From Arthrobacter sp. 9V (GTDB lineage: Bacteria; Actinomycetota; Actinomycetes; Actinomycetales; Micrococcaceae): 64,000 nucleotides of DNA. Where the stretch lies: NCBI RefSeq assembly GCF_902506065.1, contig NZ_LR732912.1:606003-670002 (forward strand). Direction: 5' to 3'. Numbering within the stretch: the first letter of the stretch is position 1; the number at the start of each line of letters is the position of its first letter. Made by a program: the position numbers and the translations under genes. The notes beneath the pieces are model-generated. The model was not told where the DNA came from, searched no databases, and saw only the letters and a list, made by a program, of their open reading frames with translations. Positions 34,773 to 46,798 of the stretch are shown here, piece after piece.

Positions 34773-35248
34773 GTAAATCGGCGCGAAGCCTGGCCGTTTT
34801 CCTGACGTTCCTGGCGGCGATCGCAGGGTTGGTCAGCGGATGTTCCCCGCATCCATCAGCGGACACCTTGGAAGGACCTGCCAAGGAGGTTTCTTCCGCA
34901 GTGCGCGCGGCCAGCCTGGCGGTGGACCTCAGGATGGCGGACAGCACGACGGCGGCAGCGGCATCCACCGCGGCGGACGACATGCTGGGCGAGGTGGAGT
35001 CCGCCACGGACAAAATCCACGGCTTCGACGCGCCCACTCAAGAGGAACGCACTCTGCGCAACGACATGCTCGCGTCCTTTTCCGCCATCTCCCGCGCGCT
35101 CCTTCACGCCAGGGACGTCCTGACAGCGTCCGCGGGAGAGCCTGTGGCCTCCAGCGATGGGCAGGCCCGGCTGTCCAGCGTGAAGGAAGAACTCCGAACT
35201 GCCACGGACCAGCTGGATAGTCTCATGACCAAGGCCGGCATTCAGTGA
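34769..35248 (+). CDS. Putative lipoprotein
   Basis: A 159-residue protein with a signal peptide and a GLVSGC lipobox; the mature part is helical and Ala/Thr/Ser-rich (DDMLGEVESATDKIHGF ... SVKEELRTATDQLDSL). The stop overlaps the start of the transporter gene. It may assist the transporter outside the membrane. Function not known. Confidence 0.75.
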   Translation: MSKSARSLAVFLTFLAAIAGLVSGCSPHPSADTLEGPAKEVSSAVRAASLAVDLRMADSTTAAAASTAADDMLGEVESATDKIHGFDAPTQEERTLRNDMLASFSAISRALLHARDVLTASAGEPVASSDGQARLSSVKEELRTATDQLDSLMTKAGIQ

Positions 35249-36474
35249 AGCGGCTCCTCGGTGTTGCACTTGGCATCCTGACGGCGATCGGGGGCTTTGT
35301 TGACATCGGGGATCTAGTGACAAATGCCGTGGTGGGCTCACGGTTCGGGTTGTCCCTGGCATGGGTGGTGCTGATCGGCGTCGTAGGCATTTGCCTTTTC
35401 GCCAATATGTCCGGCCGGGTAGCAGCAGTCTCAGGGCGGGCCACGTTTGAGGTCATCAGGGAACGAATGGGACCACGGGCAGGGCTGGCCAATCTGGGTG
35501 CGTCCTTCCTGATCAACCTCATGACAGTCACTGCTGAGATCGGCGGCATCGCCTTGGCTCTTCAGCTGGCCAGCGGTGTGTCGTACATGCTCTGGGTGCC
35601 TTTTGCGCTGCTGGCCGTGTGGCTGGTGATCTGGCGGGTGAAGTTCAGCATTATGGAGAATGTCACGGGGCTCATGGGCTTGTCCCTGGTGGTGTTTGCT
35701 GTGGCTCTTTTCCTGCTGAAGCCGGACTGGGGTGCGTTGGCCGGTCAGGCATTCGCTCCTGCTGTTCCGGGCGAGGAGAGCGCCGGAACATACTGGTACT
35801 ACGCCATTGCCCTTTTCGGGGCTGCCATGACGCCCTATGAGGTGTTCTTTTTCTCTTCGGGCGCCGTTGAGGAACGCTGGAAGGTCAAGGACCTGGTCCA
35901 ATCACGGATCAACGTCCTCCTGGGCTTCCCGCTGGGAGGGTTCCTGTCCATCGCGATCGCTGCTTGCGCCGCCGTCGTTCTTCTGCCTGCCGGGATCAGC
36001 GTGACCACACTCTCGCAAGTGGCGCTGCCCGTGGCGCAGGCAGGAGGCCAGCTTGCGTTGGCTGTCCTGCTCTTGGGAATCGTGGCGGCCACCTTCGGGG
36101 CAGCGCTGGAAACCACGCTTTCCAGCGGTTACACCCTGGCCCAGTTTTTCGGATGGCCATGGGGCAAGTTCCGCCGCCCCGCTGCTGCTTCCCGCTTCCA
36201 TGTGGCCATGATGGTGGTTTTGCTGGCCGGAGTGGCTGTCCTGGCAACAGGAGTGGATCCCATTCTGGTGACCGAGTACTCGGTGGTCTTCTCGGCCATT
36301 GCCCTGCCACTGACGTATTTGCCCATCCTCATTGTGGCGAACGATCCCCAGTACATGGGAAAGCACGTGAACAACCGTGCCGTAAATGTGGCTGGGCTGG
36401 TGTACTTGGTCATCATCCTGGTGGCCTCGCTGGCTGCCATCCCCTTGATGATTGCGACGGGAGCAGGAGCATGA
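35245..36474 (+). CDS. Nramp-like divalent metal transporter with altered metal motifs
   Basis: A 409-residue membrane protein with about 11 hydrophobic segments, alignable to Nramp (MntH) transporters. In canonical members the first helix has DPGN and the sixth MPH. Here the corresponding sites read D20-I-G-D23 and T196-P-Y-E199, so Asn, Met and His are replaced, giving a more acidic oxygen-only site. That would favour hard cations such as Mg2+ over Mn2+ or Fe2+ (inference). It overlaps both neighbours by ATGA, placing it in an operon with a lipoprotein and two PRC-barrel proteins. Confidence 0.82.
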   Translation: MKRLLGVALGILTAIGGFVDIGDLVTNAVVGSRFGLSLAWVVLIGVVGICLFANMSGRVAAVSGRATFEVIRERMGPRAGLANLGASFLINLMTVTAEIGGIALALQLASGVSYMLWVPFALLAVWLVIWRVKFSIMENVTGLMGLSLVVFAVALFLLKPDWGALAGQAFAPAVPGEESAGTYWYYAIALFGAAMTPYEVFFFSSGAVEERWKVKDLVQSRINVLLGFPLGGFLSIAIAACAAVVLLPAGISVTTLSQVALPVAQAGGQLALAVLLLGIVAATFGAALETTLSSGYTLAQFFGWPWGKFRRPAAASRFHVAMMVVLLAGVAVLATGVDPILVTEYSVVFSAIALPLTYLPILIVANDPQYMGKHVNNRAVNVAGLVYLVIILVASLAAIPLMIATGAGA

Positions 36475-36890
36475 GCAAACCGGTCCGTATCCACCCGCGT
36501 AACGTCAGGCCTGCGCCGCGTCCCGCGGGACTGGTGCTCGATGCCCAGTTGCACTTGTTGGACCGCCAGGTATTGGACGTCGACGGCGTCCCCGTCACCA
36601 CGGTGGACGATCTTGAGCTGAGCGGCCCCGAACCTGATGAACCAATCCCCGAAGGCACCGAAGCGCCACACATCACGGCGTTGCTGACGGGGCCGGTACT
36701 GGGGACACGCATCTTTGGCGGCCGGCCGCCGTCGAGCAGGTTGATCCGCATTCCTTGGAGTGTGGTGGCAAGTGTGGACACGGTGGTGAAGTTGGGAGTG
36801 CGCTCGGACTCCCTTGATGCCTCGTGGGTGGAACGGTGGCTGCGGAACCATGTGATTGCGCGGATTCCGGGGGGCCGTCATGCTCCTTAA
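36471..36890 (+). CDS. PRC-barrel-like protein
   Basis: A 139-residue protein starting in the ATGA overlap with the transporter. LLDRQVLDVDGVPVTTVDDLEL matches the first beta-strands of PRC-barrel domains. A central LTGPVLGTRIFGG segment and a C-terminal RIPWSVVASVDTVVKL strand follow. PRC-barrel modules often regulate partner membrane proteins, so it may control the adjacent transporter. Confidence 0.65.
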   Translation: MSKPVRIHPRNVRPAPRPAGLVLDAQLHLLDRQVLDVDGVPVTTVDDLELSGPEPDEPIPEGTEAPHITALLTGPVLGTRIFGGRPPSSRLIRIPWSVVASVDTVVKLGVRSDSLDASWVERWLRNHVIARIPGGRHAP

Positions 36891-37215
36891 TGACTTACTG
36901 GGCAGTGATGTGGTGGATGACCAGGGTCAGCGGCTGGGGGAAGTTTCGGATGTCCGCTTCGCCGTGGATGCCGCACCGGGCCAGCTCCTGAGCAAGGCAA
37001 GGGTGGTGGGAATGGTTGTAAGCCCCCGCACCGCTGCGTCTTTCCTGGGGTATGAACGGCGCGGACTGACGCAGCCTTGGCCGGTGGCCCAGCTGCTTCG
37101 TTGGCGGCACAGGGGGTCATTTCTGGTGTTGTGGGAGGACATCGCAGTGATGGGTCCGCGGGAAGTTACGCTGCGTCCAGGCTTCACGGCCTACGAGTCC
37201 ACGCTGGAATCCTAA
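36880..37215 (+). CDS. PRC-barrel domain protein
   Basis: A protein of about 111 residues. The ATG at 36880 overlaps the preceding gene by 11 bp. LLGSDVVDDQGQRLGEVSDVRF is the classical PRC-barrel opening, and a hydrophobic RGSFLVLWEDIAVMG strand closes it. It is the last gene of the transporter operon and probably works with the preceding PRC-like protein. Confidence 0.75.
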   Translation: MLLNDLLGSDVVDDQGQRLGEVSDVRFAVDAAPGQLLSKARVVGMVVSPRTAASFLGYERRGLTQPWPVAQLLRWRHRGSFLVLWEDIAVMGPREVTLRPGFTAYESTLES

Positions 37216-37344
37216 GCCCTCGAATGGCCTTTTACTAAGTTTGCTGACTATTATCGTCAAAGGCATGGACATGCCACCAAGGGGCCTTATAGGTTCGAAG
37301 TGTTCCATTAACACGTTCCACCGCTCAGGGAAAGGACAGTTCAC

Positions 37345-37698
37345 ATGGACAAGCAGAATGCCACACCGGAAGAGGAAGTGGGAGGCTACGGCACTCCTAC
37401 CGCGGAGCAGGAGGCCGGCGGAGGCCAGGCACAGCCCCGCGTGGAAGAAGACATCGAGGAGGCTGCCCTCGGCGAAGGCACTGGCGCGCCGAACCTCAGC
37501 CACCTGAATCCCGAGGATTCAGACAGCGCAGGTGAGCCGGGTGCCGGCCGATTCGGCGGAACCGAAGAGCAGTCCCACGCGGAGCAATCCTCGCTGCCCG
37601 ACGGCAACGACGACAGCTTGCCGGACGGCAGCGGCAACGACCTTCCCCAGGAAGAGTCTCCCAACGACGATGACGATGAAAGTTTCGACGCCGGCTAA
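37345..37698 (+). CDS. Acidic, low-complexity protein
   Basis: A 117-residue protein dominated by Glu, Asp, Gly, Ser and Pro, including LPDGNDD and LPDGSGNDL repeats and a run of Asp near the end. AAAGGA precedes the ATG by 9 nt. It is predicted to be disordered and may be stress-related; no function is recognised. It is followed by a GCGCGC hairpin. Confidence 0.65.
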   Translation: MDKQNATPEEEVGGYGTPTAEQEAGGGQAQPRVEEDIEEAALGEGTGAPNLSHLNPEDSDSAGEPGAGRFGGTEEQSHAEQSSLPDGNDDSLPDGSGNDLPQEESPNDDDDESFDAG

Positions 37699-37708
37699 GA
37701 GCTTTGGC

Positions 37709-37764
37709 TGGCGCGCTTTAGACAGGCGCGCCACTGGTTAAGCAGCCAGCTGGCTGGCGCGCCA
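37709..37764. terminator. GC hairpin with an extra TGGCGCGCCA palindrome
   Basis: TGGCGCGC (37709-37716) pairs with GCGCGCCA (37726-37733). The palindrome TGGCGCGCCA recurs at 37755-37764. It lies just after the acidic protein gene. No T-run follows. Confidence 0.5.
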
Positions 37765-37812
37765 CCAGCAGTACAGCATGAGCACCCGAGACGCGATCGA
37801 AGGAGCAAACCT

Positions 37813-38427
37813 ATGGCTACGGTCAATAAGTCAATCGAAGTAGATGTCCCCGTATCTGTCGCCTACAACCAGTGGACACAGTTCGAGACGTTCCCCCAGT
37901 TCATGAATGGAGTGGAGGCCGTGGAACAAATCGACGAAACGGGCCTTCACTTTTCAACCAACGTGGGCGGAGTGAAGCGCGAATACAACGCGCAAATCAT
38001 CGAGCAGGTCCCGGATTCCCTGGTGAGTTGGGCCAGCGTTGACGGTCCGCGCAACGGCGGCACCGTGAGCTTCGAGCCCCTGGACGCAGGCCGGACGCGG
38101 GTGAACGTTGAAATTGTGTGGGAGCCCGAAGGCCTCGCTGAAAAGGCTGGTTCAGCACTTGGTGCGGACAGCCTGCGGGTTGGCGCAGACCTGGACAAGT
38201 TCAAGAAGTTCATCGAAGCCCAGGGCCACGAAACCGGTGCCTGGCGAGGCACGGTGTCCGGGGGAGATGTTGATGACACGGGCGAGACTTTTGGCAGTGG
38301 AGCAGCAACAGCCGAGTTCCACCGGTGGATCCGGACCTCTCAGCACCCGCCGCGGACGTCTCTGCGCCCGCTCCAAATGAAGGGCCGGCAGAACCGCCGC
38401 AGCCCCGCTCACCAGGACTCTAGGTGA
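37813..38427 (+). CDS. SRPBCC-family protein (polyketide cyclase-like), possible 3' frameshift
   Basis: The first 150 residues form a START/SRPBCC ligand-binding fold, with the opening VNKSIEVDVPVSVAYNQWTQFETFPQFM and a VEIVWEPEGLAEK strand. It is paralogous to the protein at 54698-55393 (minus strand). The last 35 residues of the called frame are Arg-rich and unlike the paralogue, whereas the -1 frame from 38322 to a TAG at 38423 gives a Pro/Ala/acidic tail. I suspect a recent frameshift near 38310-38322 or a sequencing error. Ligand unknown. Confidence 0.82.
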   Translation: MATVNKSIEVDVPVSVAYNQWTQFETFPQFMNGVEAVEQIDETGLHFSTNVGGVKREYNAQIIEQVPDSLVSWASVDGPRNGGTVSFEPLDAGRTRVNVEIVWEPEGLAEKAGSALGADSLRVGADLDKFKKFIEAQGHETGAWRGTVSGGDVDDTGETFGSGAATAEFHRWIRTSQHPPRTSLRPLQMKGRQNRRSPAHQDSR

Positions 38428-38491
38428 GGTTCTCTGGTGTGAGGCCCTGAACTGACTCACACTGGAGGCAGAAGAAATGGAATAGCTCCAA

Positions 38492-38524
38492 CGAGGGCCG
38501 GCCACTACAACTGGCCGGCCCTCG
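38492..38524. terminator. Perfect 13-bp GC hairpin
   Basis: CGAGGGCCGGCCA pairs with TGGCCGGCCCTCG around a 7-nt loop, between the SRPBCC gene and the CYTH-CHAD gene. There is no T-run, as is common in high-GC actinobacteria. Confidence 0.65.
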
Positions 38525-38556
38525 CGGCACCCTTTGAAGATAGGAGTTCCGCGGCC

Positions 38557-40086
38557 ATGGCAACCTCCGGCACTGTGGAAGTTGAACAGAAATTCGACGC
38601 CCATGCGTCCACTCCGCTGCCGGCCCTGGACCAGCTGGAGGGCATCGAAAAAGTGGGTGAACCCGCGAGCCATAGCCTGGAAGCGATCTACTTTGACACC
38701 CGGCACTTGGCCCTCGCCGCCCGGGGAATCACGCTGCGCCGCCGCACTGGTGGACCGGATGCCGGATGGCACCTGAAGCTCCCGCACAGTGCCGGTAAGA
38801 GGGCAGAGATCCAGACTCCACTTGGAAACGCGGATACCGTCCCCGCAGAACTCATGGACCGGGTGCTCGCCTATACCAGGGGTCATGCAGTGGCTGCCGT
38901 GGCAACGCTCAACACAGAACGTACAAGCTACGCGCTCTACGGCAACGACGGACGGCGCGTGGCCGATTTCGTGGATGATCACGTCCGCGCCAAGTCGATG
39001 CTTGATGAACCACGCGAGATGGAATGGCGGGAGTGGGAGCTGGAGCTGGCTGCATCCGTGGACGCTGATGACGCGGAGTCCTTGCTGAGCACTTTGACGC
39101 GGCAACTCGCAGATGCCGGAGCCAAGCCGAGCGAGCGGACTTCCAAGCTGGCAACCGCATTGGGCGAGGCATGGCCCGCCTCGAACCGGACGGAACGCGA
39201 AGAGTCCGGCGGCGACGGCCCGGCAATGGTTCCCGTGCTCAATTACCTGGACGAACAAGTGGCCGCGATGCTTCTCCAGGACTCCCATGTACGCCTTGCC
39301 CGTGACGATTCGGTTCATCAAATGAGGTCCCAAATTCGCCGGATCCGGGCAGTGCTGCACGGATTTAGTGCGCTTTTCGAACCTGACGCTGTGAAGGATC
39401 TGGAACGGGAACTGAAGTCGCTCGCCAAGACCCTTGGCCGGTACCGCGACGTGGAGGTCCTGCACGGACACCTGAAGGCGCGCCTTGAAGAACTTCCGGG
39501 GAAGCTCGTCCTGGGACAACTCGCGGATGAGCTGGAAGAACGCATGACCCTGAGGGCCAATAATGCGATGTCAGGTGTGAGGAACAGGTTGAACAGCCCC
39601 CGCTACTTCACATTGCTGGACAACCTGGAAGCGTTCCTTGAGCACCCACCGCTGACATCGAAGGGTTCAGCCCCGGCGAAGGAAACCACGGCAAAGCTCG
39701 TCAACAAGGCCGGCAAAAGGCTCCGTAAACGGCACGGCGCAGCGGTGAGTGCCGCCGTCGGGCCTGAACGCGACAAAGCTTTCCACGAAGTGCGGAAGGC
39801 TGCCAAGAAGCTACGCTTCGCCGCGGCGGCCGTTGAGAACATCCATGGCAAACGTGCGGTGAAGCTGGAGAATGCGGCTCACCGCGTTCAGTCGATTCTG
39901 GGCGACCACCAGGACAACGTCATGGCCCGAGCGGAACTGCTGAAGCTGGGCTCCGCGCCAGGCATCAGCAACGGTGCTTTCACGTATGGAGTGCTCCATG
40001 CGATGGAACGCACCGCCGCTGATGCCGCGCAGCAGGAGTACCTGCGGAAGGGCAAGAAGGCGTTGAAACTACGCCTCAAAAAGTAG
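38557..40086 (+). CDS. CYTH and CHAD domain-containing protein
   Basis: A 509-residue protein. The N-terminal 200 residues form a CYTH (triphosphate tunnel) domain with the ExExK-type start EVEQKFD, YFDTRHLALAARGITLRRR and an acidic EMEWREWELEL strand. The C-terminal 290 residues form a helical, basic CHAD domain with conserved His (VHQMRSQIRRIRAVLHGF; ILGDHQDNVMAR). CHAD domains bind polyphosphate, so a role in polyphosphate or triphosphate metabolism is likely. GGAG precedes the ATG. Confidence 0.92.
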   Translation: MATSGTVEVEQKFDAHASTPLPALDQLEGIEKVGEPASHSLEAIYFDTRHLALAARGITLRRRTGGPDAGWHLKLPHSAGKRAEIQTPLGNADTVPAELMDRVLAYTRGHAVAAVATLNTERTSYALYGNDGRRVADFVDDHVRAKSMLDEPREMEWREWELELAASVDADDAESLLSTLTRQLADAGAKPSERTSKLATALGEAWPASNRTEREESGGDGPAMVPVLNYLDEQVAAMLLQDSHVRLARDDSVHQMRSQIRRIRAVLHGFSALFEPDAVKDLERELKSLAKTLGRYRDVEVLHGHLKARLEELPGKLVLGQLADELEERMTLRANNAMSGVRNRLNSPRYFTLLDNLEAFLEHPPLTSKGSAPAKETTAKLVNKAGKRLRKRHGAAVSAAVGPERDKAFHEVRKAAKKLRFAAAAVENIHGKRAVKLENAAHRVQSILGDHQDNVMARAELLKLGSAPGISNGAFTYGVLHAMERTAADAAQQEYLRKGKKALKLRLKK

Positions 40087-40151
40087 GGAGTTTTTGTACA
40101 GCAAACGCCCTTAAAACGCCTTCTAAAGGTCATCTGCTGTACAAAAACTCC
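40087..40151. repeat. Long palindrome, family 1-like copy 3
   Basis: GGAGTTTTTGTACAGCA (40087-40103) pairs perfectly, over 17 bp, with 40135-40151. The inner part begins AAACGC and has AGG near the right arm, as in the two family 1 copies. It lies between convergent genes and has T- and A-runs, so it can serve as a bidirectional terminator. Confidence 0.75.
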
Positions 40152-40157
40152 GGGGCC

Positions 40158-40997
<840 letters not shown>

Positions 40998-41067
40998 TCA
41001 AGTCCCTTCGATGCGGATCAACACGAACGTTTCCAGCCTAGTGTCCGGGGCAGACACCCGCTCGGTC

Positions 41068-42108
<1,041 letters not shown>

Positions 42109-42227
42109 TTATGGGGCAGCGGCCGGGCATGGGAGTCCCTGACATTACCCCTCACTTTTCTCTAGTTGCCCACAGCAACCAGACGTAAACTGGCCTTCGG
42201 TTCATAACGCTTTAGCTCGGAGTCCCC

Positions 42228-43961
42228 ATGCTTTGGAAGGTACTTGTCCGTTTCCTGCGGCCGCATCAGCGGCTGCTGATCGCCGTCGTCGTCTTCCAGT
42301 TGGCGCAGTCCATCGCGTCCCTGTACCTTCCGACGCTGAACGCCGACATCATTGACAACGGCGTGGCAGCCGGCGACACGGACTACATCATGCGCATGGG
42401 CGGACTCATGCTGCTCATCACCTTGTTGCAGATCGCGTGTGCCGTGGTGGCCGTGTATTTCGGCGCGAAGGCTGCCATGGGGATGGGCCGCGACCTCCGC
42501 TACGCCATCTTCAGCAGGGTAGGGGAGTTCTCCGAGCAGGAAGTCACCAGGTTCGGGGCGCCATCACTGATCACCCGGTCCACCAATGACGTTCAGCAAG
42601 TGCAGCAGTTGGTGCTCATGTCCTGCACACTCATGGTGGCAGCGCCCATGCTGAGCATCGGCGGTGTGATCATGGCAGTGCGCCAGGACGCGCAGCTCTC
42701 CTGGCTGATCGCGGTGTGCGTGCCGATTTTGCTGGTGGCGGTCGGGCTGATTGTGACCCGCATGGTGCCGCTGTTCCGTAAGATGCAGGTCCGGATCGAC
42801 GCCGTCAACAGGGTCCTGCGCGAGCAACTTACTGGTATCCGGGTTGTGCGGGCGTTCGTCCGGGAGGACATGGAGACAGCCCGTTTCGCCAAAGCGAACG
42901 ACGACGTCACTGATGTTGCGCTGCGGGCCGGCCGTTTGATGGCGCTCATGTTCCCTGCGGTCATGTTGGTGATGAACGTGTCGTCCGTAGCGGTGATCTG
43001 GTTCGGCTCCTTCAGGATCGAGGACGGCTCCATGCAGGTGGGCACTCTGATCGCGTTCCTGAGCTACCTCATGCAGATCCTTATGTCCGTCATGATGGCC
43101 ACGTTCATGGCCGTGATGATCCCGCGCGCGTCCGTTTCCGCGGACCGGATCGGCGAGGTGCTGGACACCGCATCAAGTGTCCAGCCGCCGTCGAACCCTG
43201 TCAACGGCGGTATCCGTCGCGGCGAACTGGAAATGCGCGACGTCGGATTCGCCTACCCGGGTGCCGAACAGCCGGTGCTGAGCGGGCTCTCTTTCACCGC
43301 GCGTGCGGGGGAGACCACCGCGATCATCGGCAGCACGGGTGCAGGGAAAACTACGCTTGTGAACCTCATGCCGAGGCTGTTCGATGCCACCTCCGGTTCC
43401 GTGCGAATGGACGGCGTGGACGTTCGCGAACTGCACCCGGACCTGCTCTGGGGACACATCGGCCTGGTACCGCAGCGGCCCTATCTTTTCTCCGGGACCG
43501 TCCGCAGCAACCTTCACTACGGCAAGCCCGATGCCACTGAGGACGAGCTGTGGCAGGCGCTTTCAGTGGCCCAAGCCCGTGACTTCGTTGAGGAAATGGA
43601 AGGCGGCCTGGACGCGGTCATTTCCCAAGGCGGCACCAACGTTTCCGGTGGGCAGAGGCAGCGGCTCGCGATTGCCCGGGCGCTGGTGAAACAGCCGGAG
43701 CTCTACATCTTCGACGACTCCTTCTCCTCCCTGGACACCGCCACCGATGCCCGGCTCCGGCAGGCCCTCAAACGCCACACCAACGGTGCCACGCTGGTGA
43801 TCGTGGCCCAGCGCGTTTCCAGCATCGCGGACGCGGACCAGATCCTGGTGCTCGACGACGGCAGGATCGTCGGGCGCGGAACGCACGAGGAATTGTTGGA
43901 GACCTCAGAAACGTACAGGGAAATCGTGTCCTCCCAACTCGCAGCGGAGGAGGCAGCATGA
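42228..43961 (+). CDS. ABC exporter, half-transporter 1
   Basis: A 577-residue protein with six membrane helices and an ATPase domain: Walker [11 protein letters not shown]-loop LVPQRPYLF, signature [15 protein letters not shown] and Walker [13 protein letters not shown]. The residue after Walker B is Asp rather than Glu, which marks the degenerate site of a heterodimeric exporter. The stop overlaps the start of the partner gene (ATGA). It is likely a drug or lipid exporter of the BmrCD/TM287-288 type. Confidence 0.94.
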   Translation: MLWKVLVRFLRPHQRLLIAVVVFQLAQSIASLYLPTLNADIIDNGVAAGDTDYIMRMGGLMLLITLLQIACAVVAVYFGAKAAMGMGRDLRYAIFSRVGEFSEQEVTRFGAPSLITRSTNDVQQVQQLVLMSCTLMVAAPMLSIGGVIMAVRQDAQLSWLIAVCVPILLVAVGLIVTRMVPLFRKMQVRIDAVNRVLREQLTGIRVVRAFVREDMETARFAKANDDVTDVALRAGRLMALMFPAVMLVMNVSSVAVIWFGSFRIEDGSMQVGTLIAFLSYLMQILMSVMMATFMAVMIPRASVSADRIGEVLDTASSVQPPSNPVNGGIRRGELEMRDVGFAYPGAEQPVLSGLSFTARAGETTAIIGSTGAGKTTLVNLMPRLFDATSGSVRMDGVDVRELHPDLLWGHIGLVPQRPYLFSGTVRSNLHYGKPDATEDELWQALSVAQARDFVEEMEGGLDAVISQGGTNVSGGQRQRLAIARALVKQPELYIFDDSFSSLDTATDARLRQALKRHTNGATLVIVAQRVSSIADADQILVLDDGRIVGRGTHEELLETSETYREIVSSQLAAEEAA

Positions 43962-45928
43962 GCGCAGTATCAGCAGGCCCGCGCGGTCCCCAGCGTCCCG
44001 CCATGGGACCTGGCCGTGGCGGTCCTTTTGCCGGGATGAACATTCCGGCCGAAAAAGCTTCCAACTTCTCCGGCTCGGCCAAACGGTTGTTGGGAACCCT
44101 GCGGCCGGAGCGGTTCTGGTTGACGCTTGTTTTGGTGTTTGCCGGGGCCAGCGTGGTCCTATCTGTGATCGGACCCCGCTTGCTGGGCGAAGGGACCAAC
44201 CTGATCTTCGCCGGCGTCGTGTCCAAACAACTGCCCGCAGGCGTATCCAAAGCAGACGTGATCGCGGGTCTGCGCGCCTCCGGTGAGAACAGCAAAGCCG
44301 ACATGCTGGGCGCCATGAACCTCACTCCCGGCATCGGAATCGACTTCCCTGCACTGGCCTCCGTGCTGCTGTGGGCGCTGGCCCTGTATGTCCTGGCCTC
44401 AGCATTCGGTTGGATGCAGGCGTACGTGCTCAACGGCGTCGTGCAGCGGACCGTGTACCGCCTCCGCGAGCGGATCGAAGCGAAAATCCACCGCCTGCCC
44501 CTGCGCTATTTCGACTCCATCCAGCGCGGCGAGCTGCTGAGCCGGGTGACCAATGATGTGGACAACATCTCCCAAAGCCTGCAGCAATCCATCAGCCAGG
44601 TGGTGTCCTCCCTGCTGACCGTGCTGGGTGTTCTGGTGATGATGTTCCTGCTCTCACCGTTGCTGGCTCTGATTGCTTTGGTGACCATTCCGTTGACGCT
44701 GGGAACCACCCTGCTGATCGCCAAGCGCTCCCAGAAGCTGTTCGTGGCGCAGTGGAAGAACACGGGCGAGCTCAACGGCCAGATTGAGGAAACCTACACC
44801 GGGCACGCGTTGGTGAAGGTTTTTGGGCGGCAGAATGAGGTTCAGGAGAAGTTCCGGGCAAAGAATGGCGAGCTGTACCAGGCGAGCTTCGGGGCGCAGT
44901 TCGTGAGCGGCCTGATCATGCCCGCCATGACCTTCATTGGCAACCTTGTGTATGTGGGAATCGCCGTGGTGGGTGGCTTGCAGGTGGCCTCCGGATCCAT
45001 GCAATTGGGCGATGTTCAGGCGTTCATCCAGTACTCACGGCAGTTCACCATGCCCTTGGCGCAGCTGGGATCCATGGCCAACATGCTGCAGTCCGGCGTT
45101 GCCTCGGCCGAGCGGGTTTTTGACTTGCTGGATGAGGAAGAAGAATCCGTTGAGCCTGCTCCTGTTTCGCGGTCCGGTCCTGCGCGCGGACGACTGGTGT
45201 TCGAGAACGTGTCCTTCCGGTACTCGCCGGACAAGCCGCTGATCACGGACCTCAGTTTGGTGGCCGAACCTGGTCAGAGCATCGCCATTGTTGGGCCAAC
45301 CGGGGCTGGCAAGACCACCTTGGTGAACCTCATGATGCGGTTCTATGAGCTTGATTCGGGACGGATCACTCTTGACGGCGTGGACATTGCCTCGCTCTCG
45401 CGGCAGGAACTTCGTTCCCGGATGGGCATGGTCCTCCAGGACACGTGGCTGTTCGGCGGCACTATCCGGGACAACATTGCTTACGGCCGACCCACGGCTT
45501 CCGAGGCCGAGATCATGGAGGCGGCGCAGGCAACATATGTGGACCGGTTCGTGAAGTCCTTGCCCGAAGGGTACGACACCTTGCTGGATGATGAAGGCGG
45601 CAATGTATCCGCCGGTGAGAAGCAGCTGCTCACCATTGCCAGGGCCTTCCTGTCCCGTCCATCGGTGCTGATCCTTGATGAAGCCACCAGCTCCGTGGAT
45701 ACCCGGACCGAGGTGTTGGTCCAGAAAGCCATGAATGCTCTGCGCTCGGACCGGACCAGCTTTGTGATTGCGCACCGGCTCTCCACCATTCGGGACGCCG
45801 ATCTCATCCTGGTCATGGAGGCCGGGCAGATCGTGGAGCAAGGGACGCACTCGGAACTGTTGGCCTCCGGTGGGGCATACTCCCGGCTGTACGAGGCCCA
45901 GTTCGCGGCGCCCGCGGCTGAAGTGTGA
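43958..45928 (+). CDS. ABC exporter, half-transporter 2
   Basis: A 656-residue partner with an N-terminal Gly/Pro-rich extension, six membrane helices including a long outside segment between helices 1 and 2, and a complete ATPase: [44 protein letters not shown] and the switch His in AHRLSTI. Unlike half 1 it keeps the catalytic Glu, so the pair has one canonical ATP site. Translationally coupled to half 1. Confidence 0.94.
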   Translation: MSAVSAGPRGPQRPAMGPGRGGPFAGMNIPAEKASNFSGSAKRLLGTLRPERFWLTLVLVFAGASVVLSVIGPRLLGEGTNLIFAGVVSKQLPAGVSKADVIAGLRASGENSKADMLGAMNLTPGIGIDFPALASVLLWALALYVLASAFGWMQAYVLNGVVQRTVYRLRERIEAKIHRLPLRYFDSIQRGELLSRVTNDVDNISQSLQQSISQVVSSLLTVLGVLVMMFLLSPLLALIALVTIPLTLGTTLLIAKRSQKLFVAQWKNTGELNGQIEETYTGHALVKVFGRQNEVQEKFRAKNGELYQASFGAQFVSGLIMPAMTFIGNLVYVGIAVVGGLQVASGSMQLGDVQAFIQYSRQFTMPLAQLGSMANMLQSGVASAERVFDLLDEEEESVEPAPVSRSGPARGRLVFENVSFRYSPDKPLITDLSLVAEPGQSIAIVGPTGAGKTTLVNLMMRFYELDSGRITLDGVDIASLSRQELRSRMGMVLQDTWLFGGTIRDNIAYGRPTASEAEIMEAAQATYVDRFVKSLPEGYDTLLDDEGGNVSAGEKQLLTIARAFLSRPSVLILDEATSSVDTRTEVLVQKAMNALRSDRTSFVIAHRLSTIRDADLILVMEAGQIVEQGTHSELLASGGAYSRLYEAQFAAPAAEV

Positions 45929-45936
45929 GGGCTGGC

Positions 45937-46028
45937 GCTTCTGGCCCAGCTTTCGACGCCGGTGGGCCGGTTTGCAACTGCAGTAGGTTGATTTCGGGCT
46001 GCTGGAGATTCAAAGATGGGCCAGAAGC
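45937..46028. repeat. Long palindrome between convergent genes, possible family 2 relative
   Basis: GCTTCTGGCCCA (45937-45948) pairs perfectly with TGGGCCAGAAGC (46017-46028); an inner CAAC/GTTG stem is also present. The right arm GGGCTGCTGGAGATTCAAAG resembles the right arms of family 2 copies at 26.6 and 62.6 kb. Confidence 0.55.
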
Positions 46029-46035
46029 CACAGCA

Positions 46036-46737
46036 CTAGACCCGACGCCGGGCCACAGCGTAGGACGGTTCCCGCAGTCGCCTCGTCCAGTCGTATGTCC
46101 CAGCAGTTGGAAGCGGGTTGAGGACAGGATCAAATCGTTCGGCGGTTTCGCTACCTTGAGTATCGGCAAGGGTGAGCGTTAACGTTCCGAATCTGGTCCA
46201 CGGGCCCAAAGGACTGGCATGATGCAGCTCCAGTGTCCACGTCTGTTGTCCGAGATATGAGCTAAAGGCGCGTGGCTCGGCTGGCAATTTGGCCGCTCCT
46301 CCGACTGTCCTTGCCGCGATGAGCACGGGACCCGTCTCAGACTTATAGGGCATCATCGTGGAGAACACTGCCGATGCCGCGTCCCGCCTGAACCGCAAAA
46401 TGAAGCGTCCTAAACCTGTGGCGCCGGTGGTCGCGAGGAGCATGTCACACATGTTGCCCTGCTCCGTTAGGCGCACTGCCAGGCCGATGATGTCCGGGAA
46501 AGAGCCCGGCAAACCGAGGGAGCGCGAGAGCCGAGCGTCTACAGGATTGGTCCCGGCCGTGTCCAGCCAGGGGATTCCCGATGCCCGGTGGGCAAGCCCG
46601 TCCCTTTCAAGAGTTCCTACAAGGTGAACCCCTTTTGGGTGGTTGGGCCTGTTGGGGCGAACCACTTTGATGGCCCGGAACACCGCAGCGAAAACAGACC
46701 CCGCAAAGGCCTGGACGTTGTTGCTCAATCTCTTCAC
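46036..46737 (-). CDS. Conserved-looking protein of unknown function
   Basis: A 233-residue protein that I do not recognise with confidence. The pattern of GTLERDGLAHRASGIPWLDTAG, LPDIIGLAVRL and GPWTRFGTLTLTL faintly recalls catalase-like heme-fold proteins of actinobacteria, but the heme-ligand tyrosine motif is not visible. GTG start at 46737. It stands alone between the ABC exporter and a short spacer before the MOSC gene. Confidence 0.65.
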   Translation of the reverse strand: MKRLSNNVQAFAGSVFAAVFRAIKVVRPNRPNHPKGVHLVGTLERDGLAHRASGIPWLDTAGTNPVDARLSRSLGLPGSFPDIIGLAVRLTEQGNMCDMLLATTGATGLGRFILRFRRDAASAVFSTMMPYKSETGPVLIAARTVGGAAKLPAEPRAFSSYLGQQTWTLELHHASPLGPWTRFGTLTLTLADTQGSETAERFDPVLNPLPTAGTYDWTRRLREPSYAVARRRV

Positions 46738-46798
46738 GGAATTACCCTATGCGGACTGCCCACCGAAAGACAGATGCCTTATCAATTACGGATGAAGC

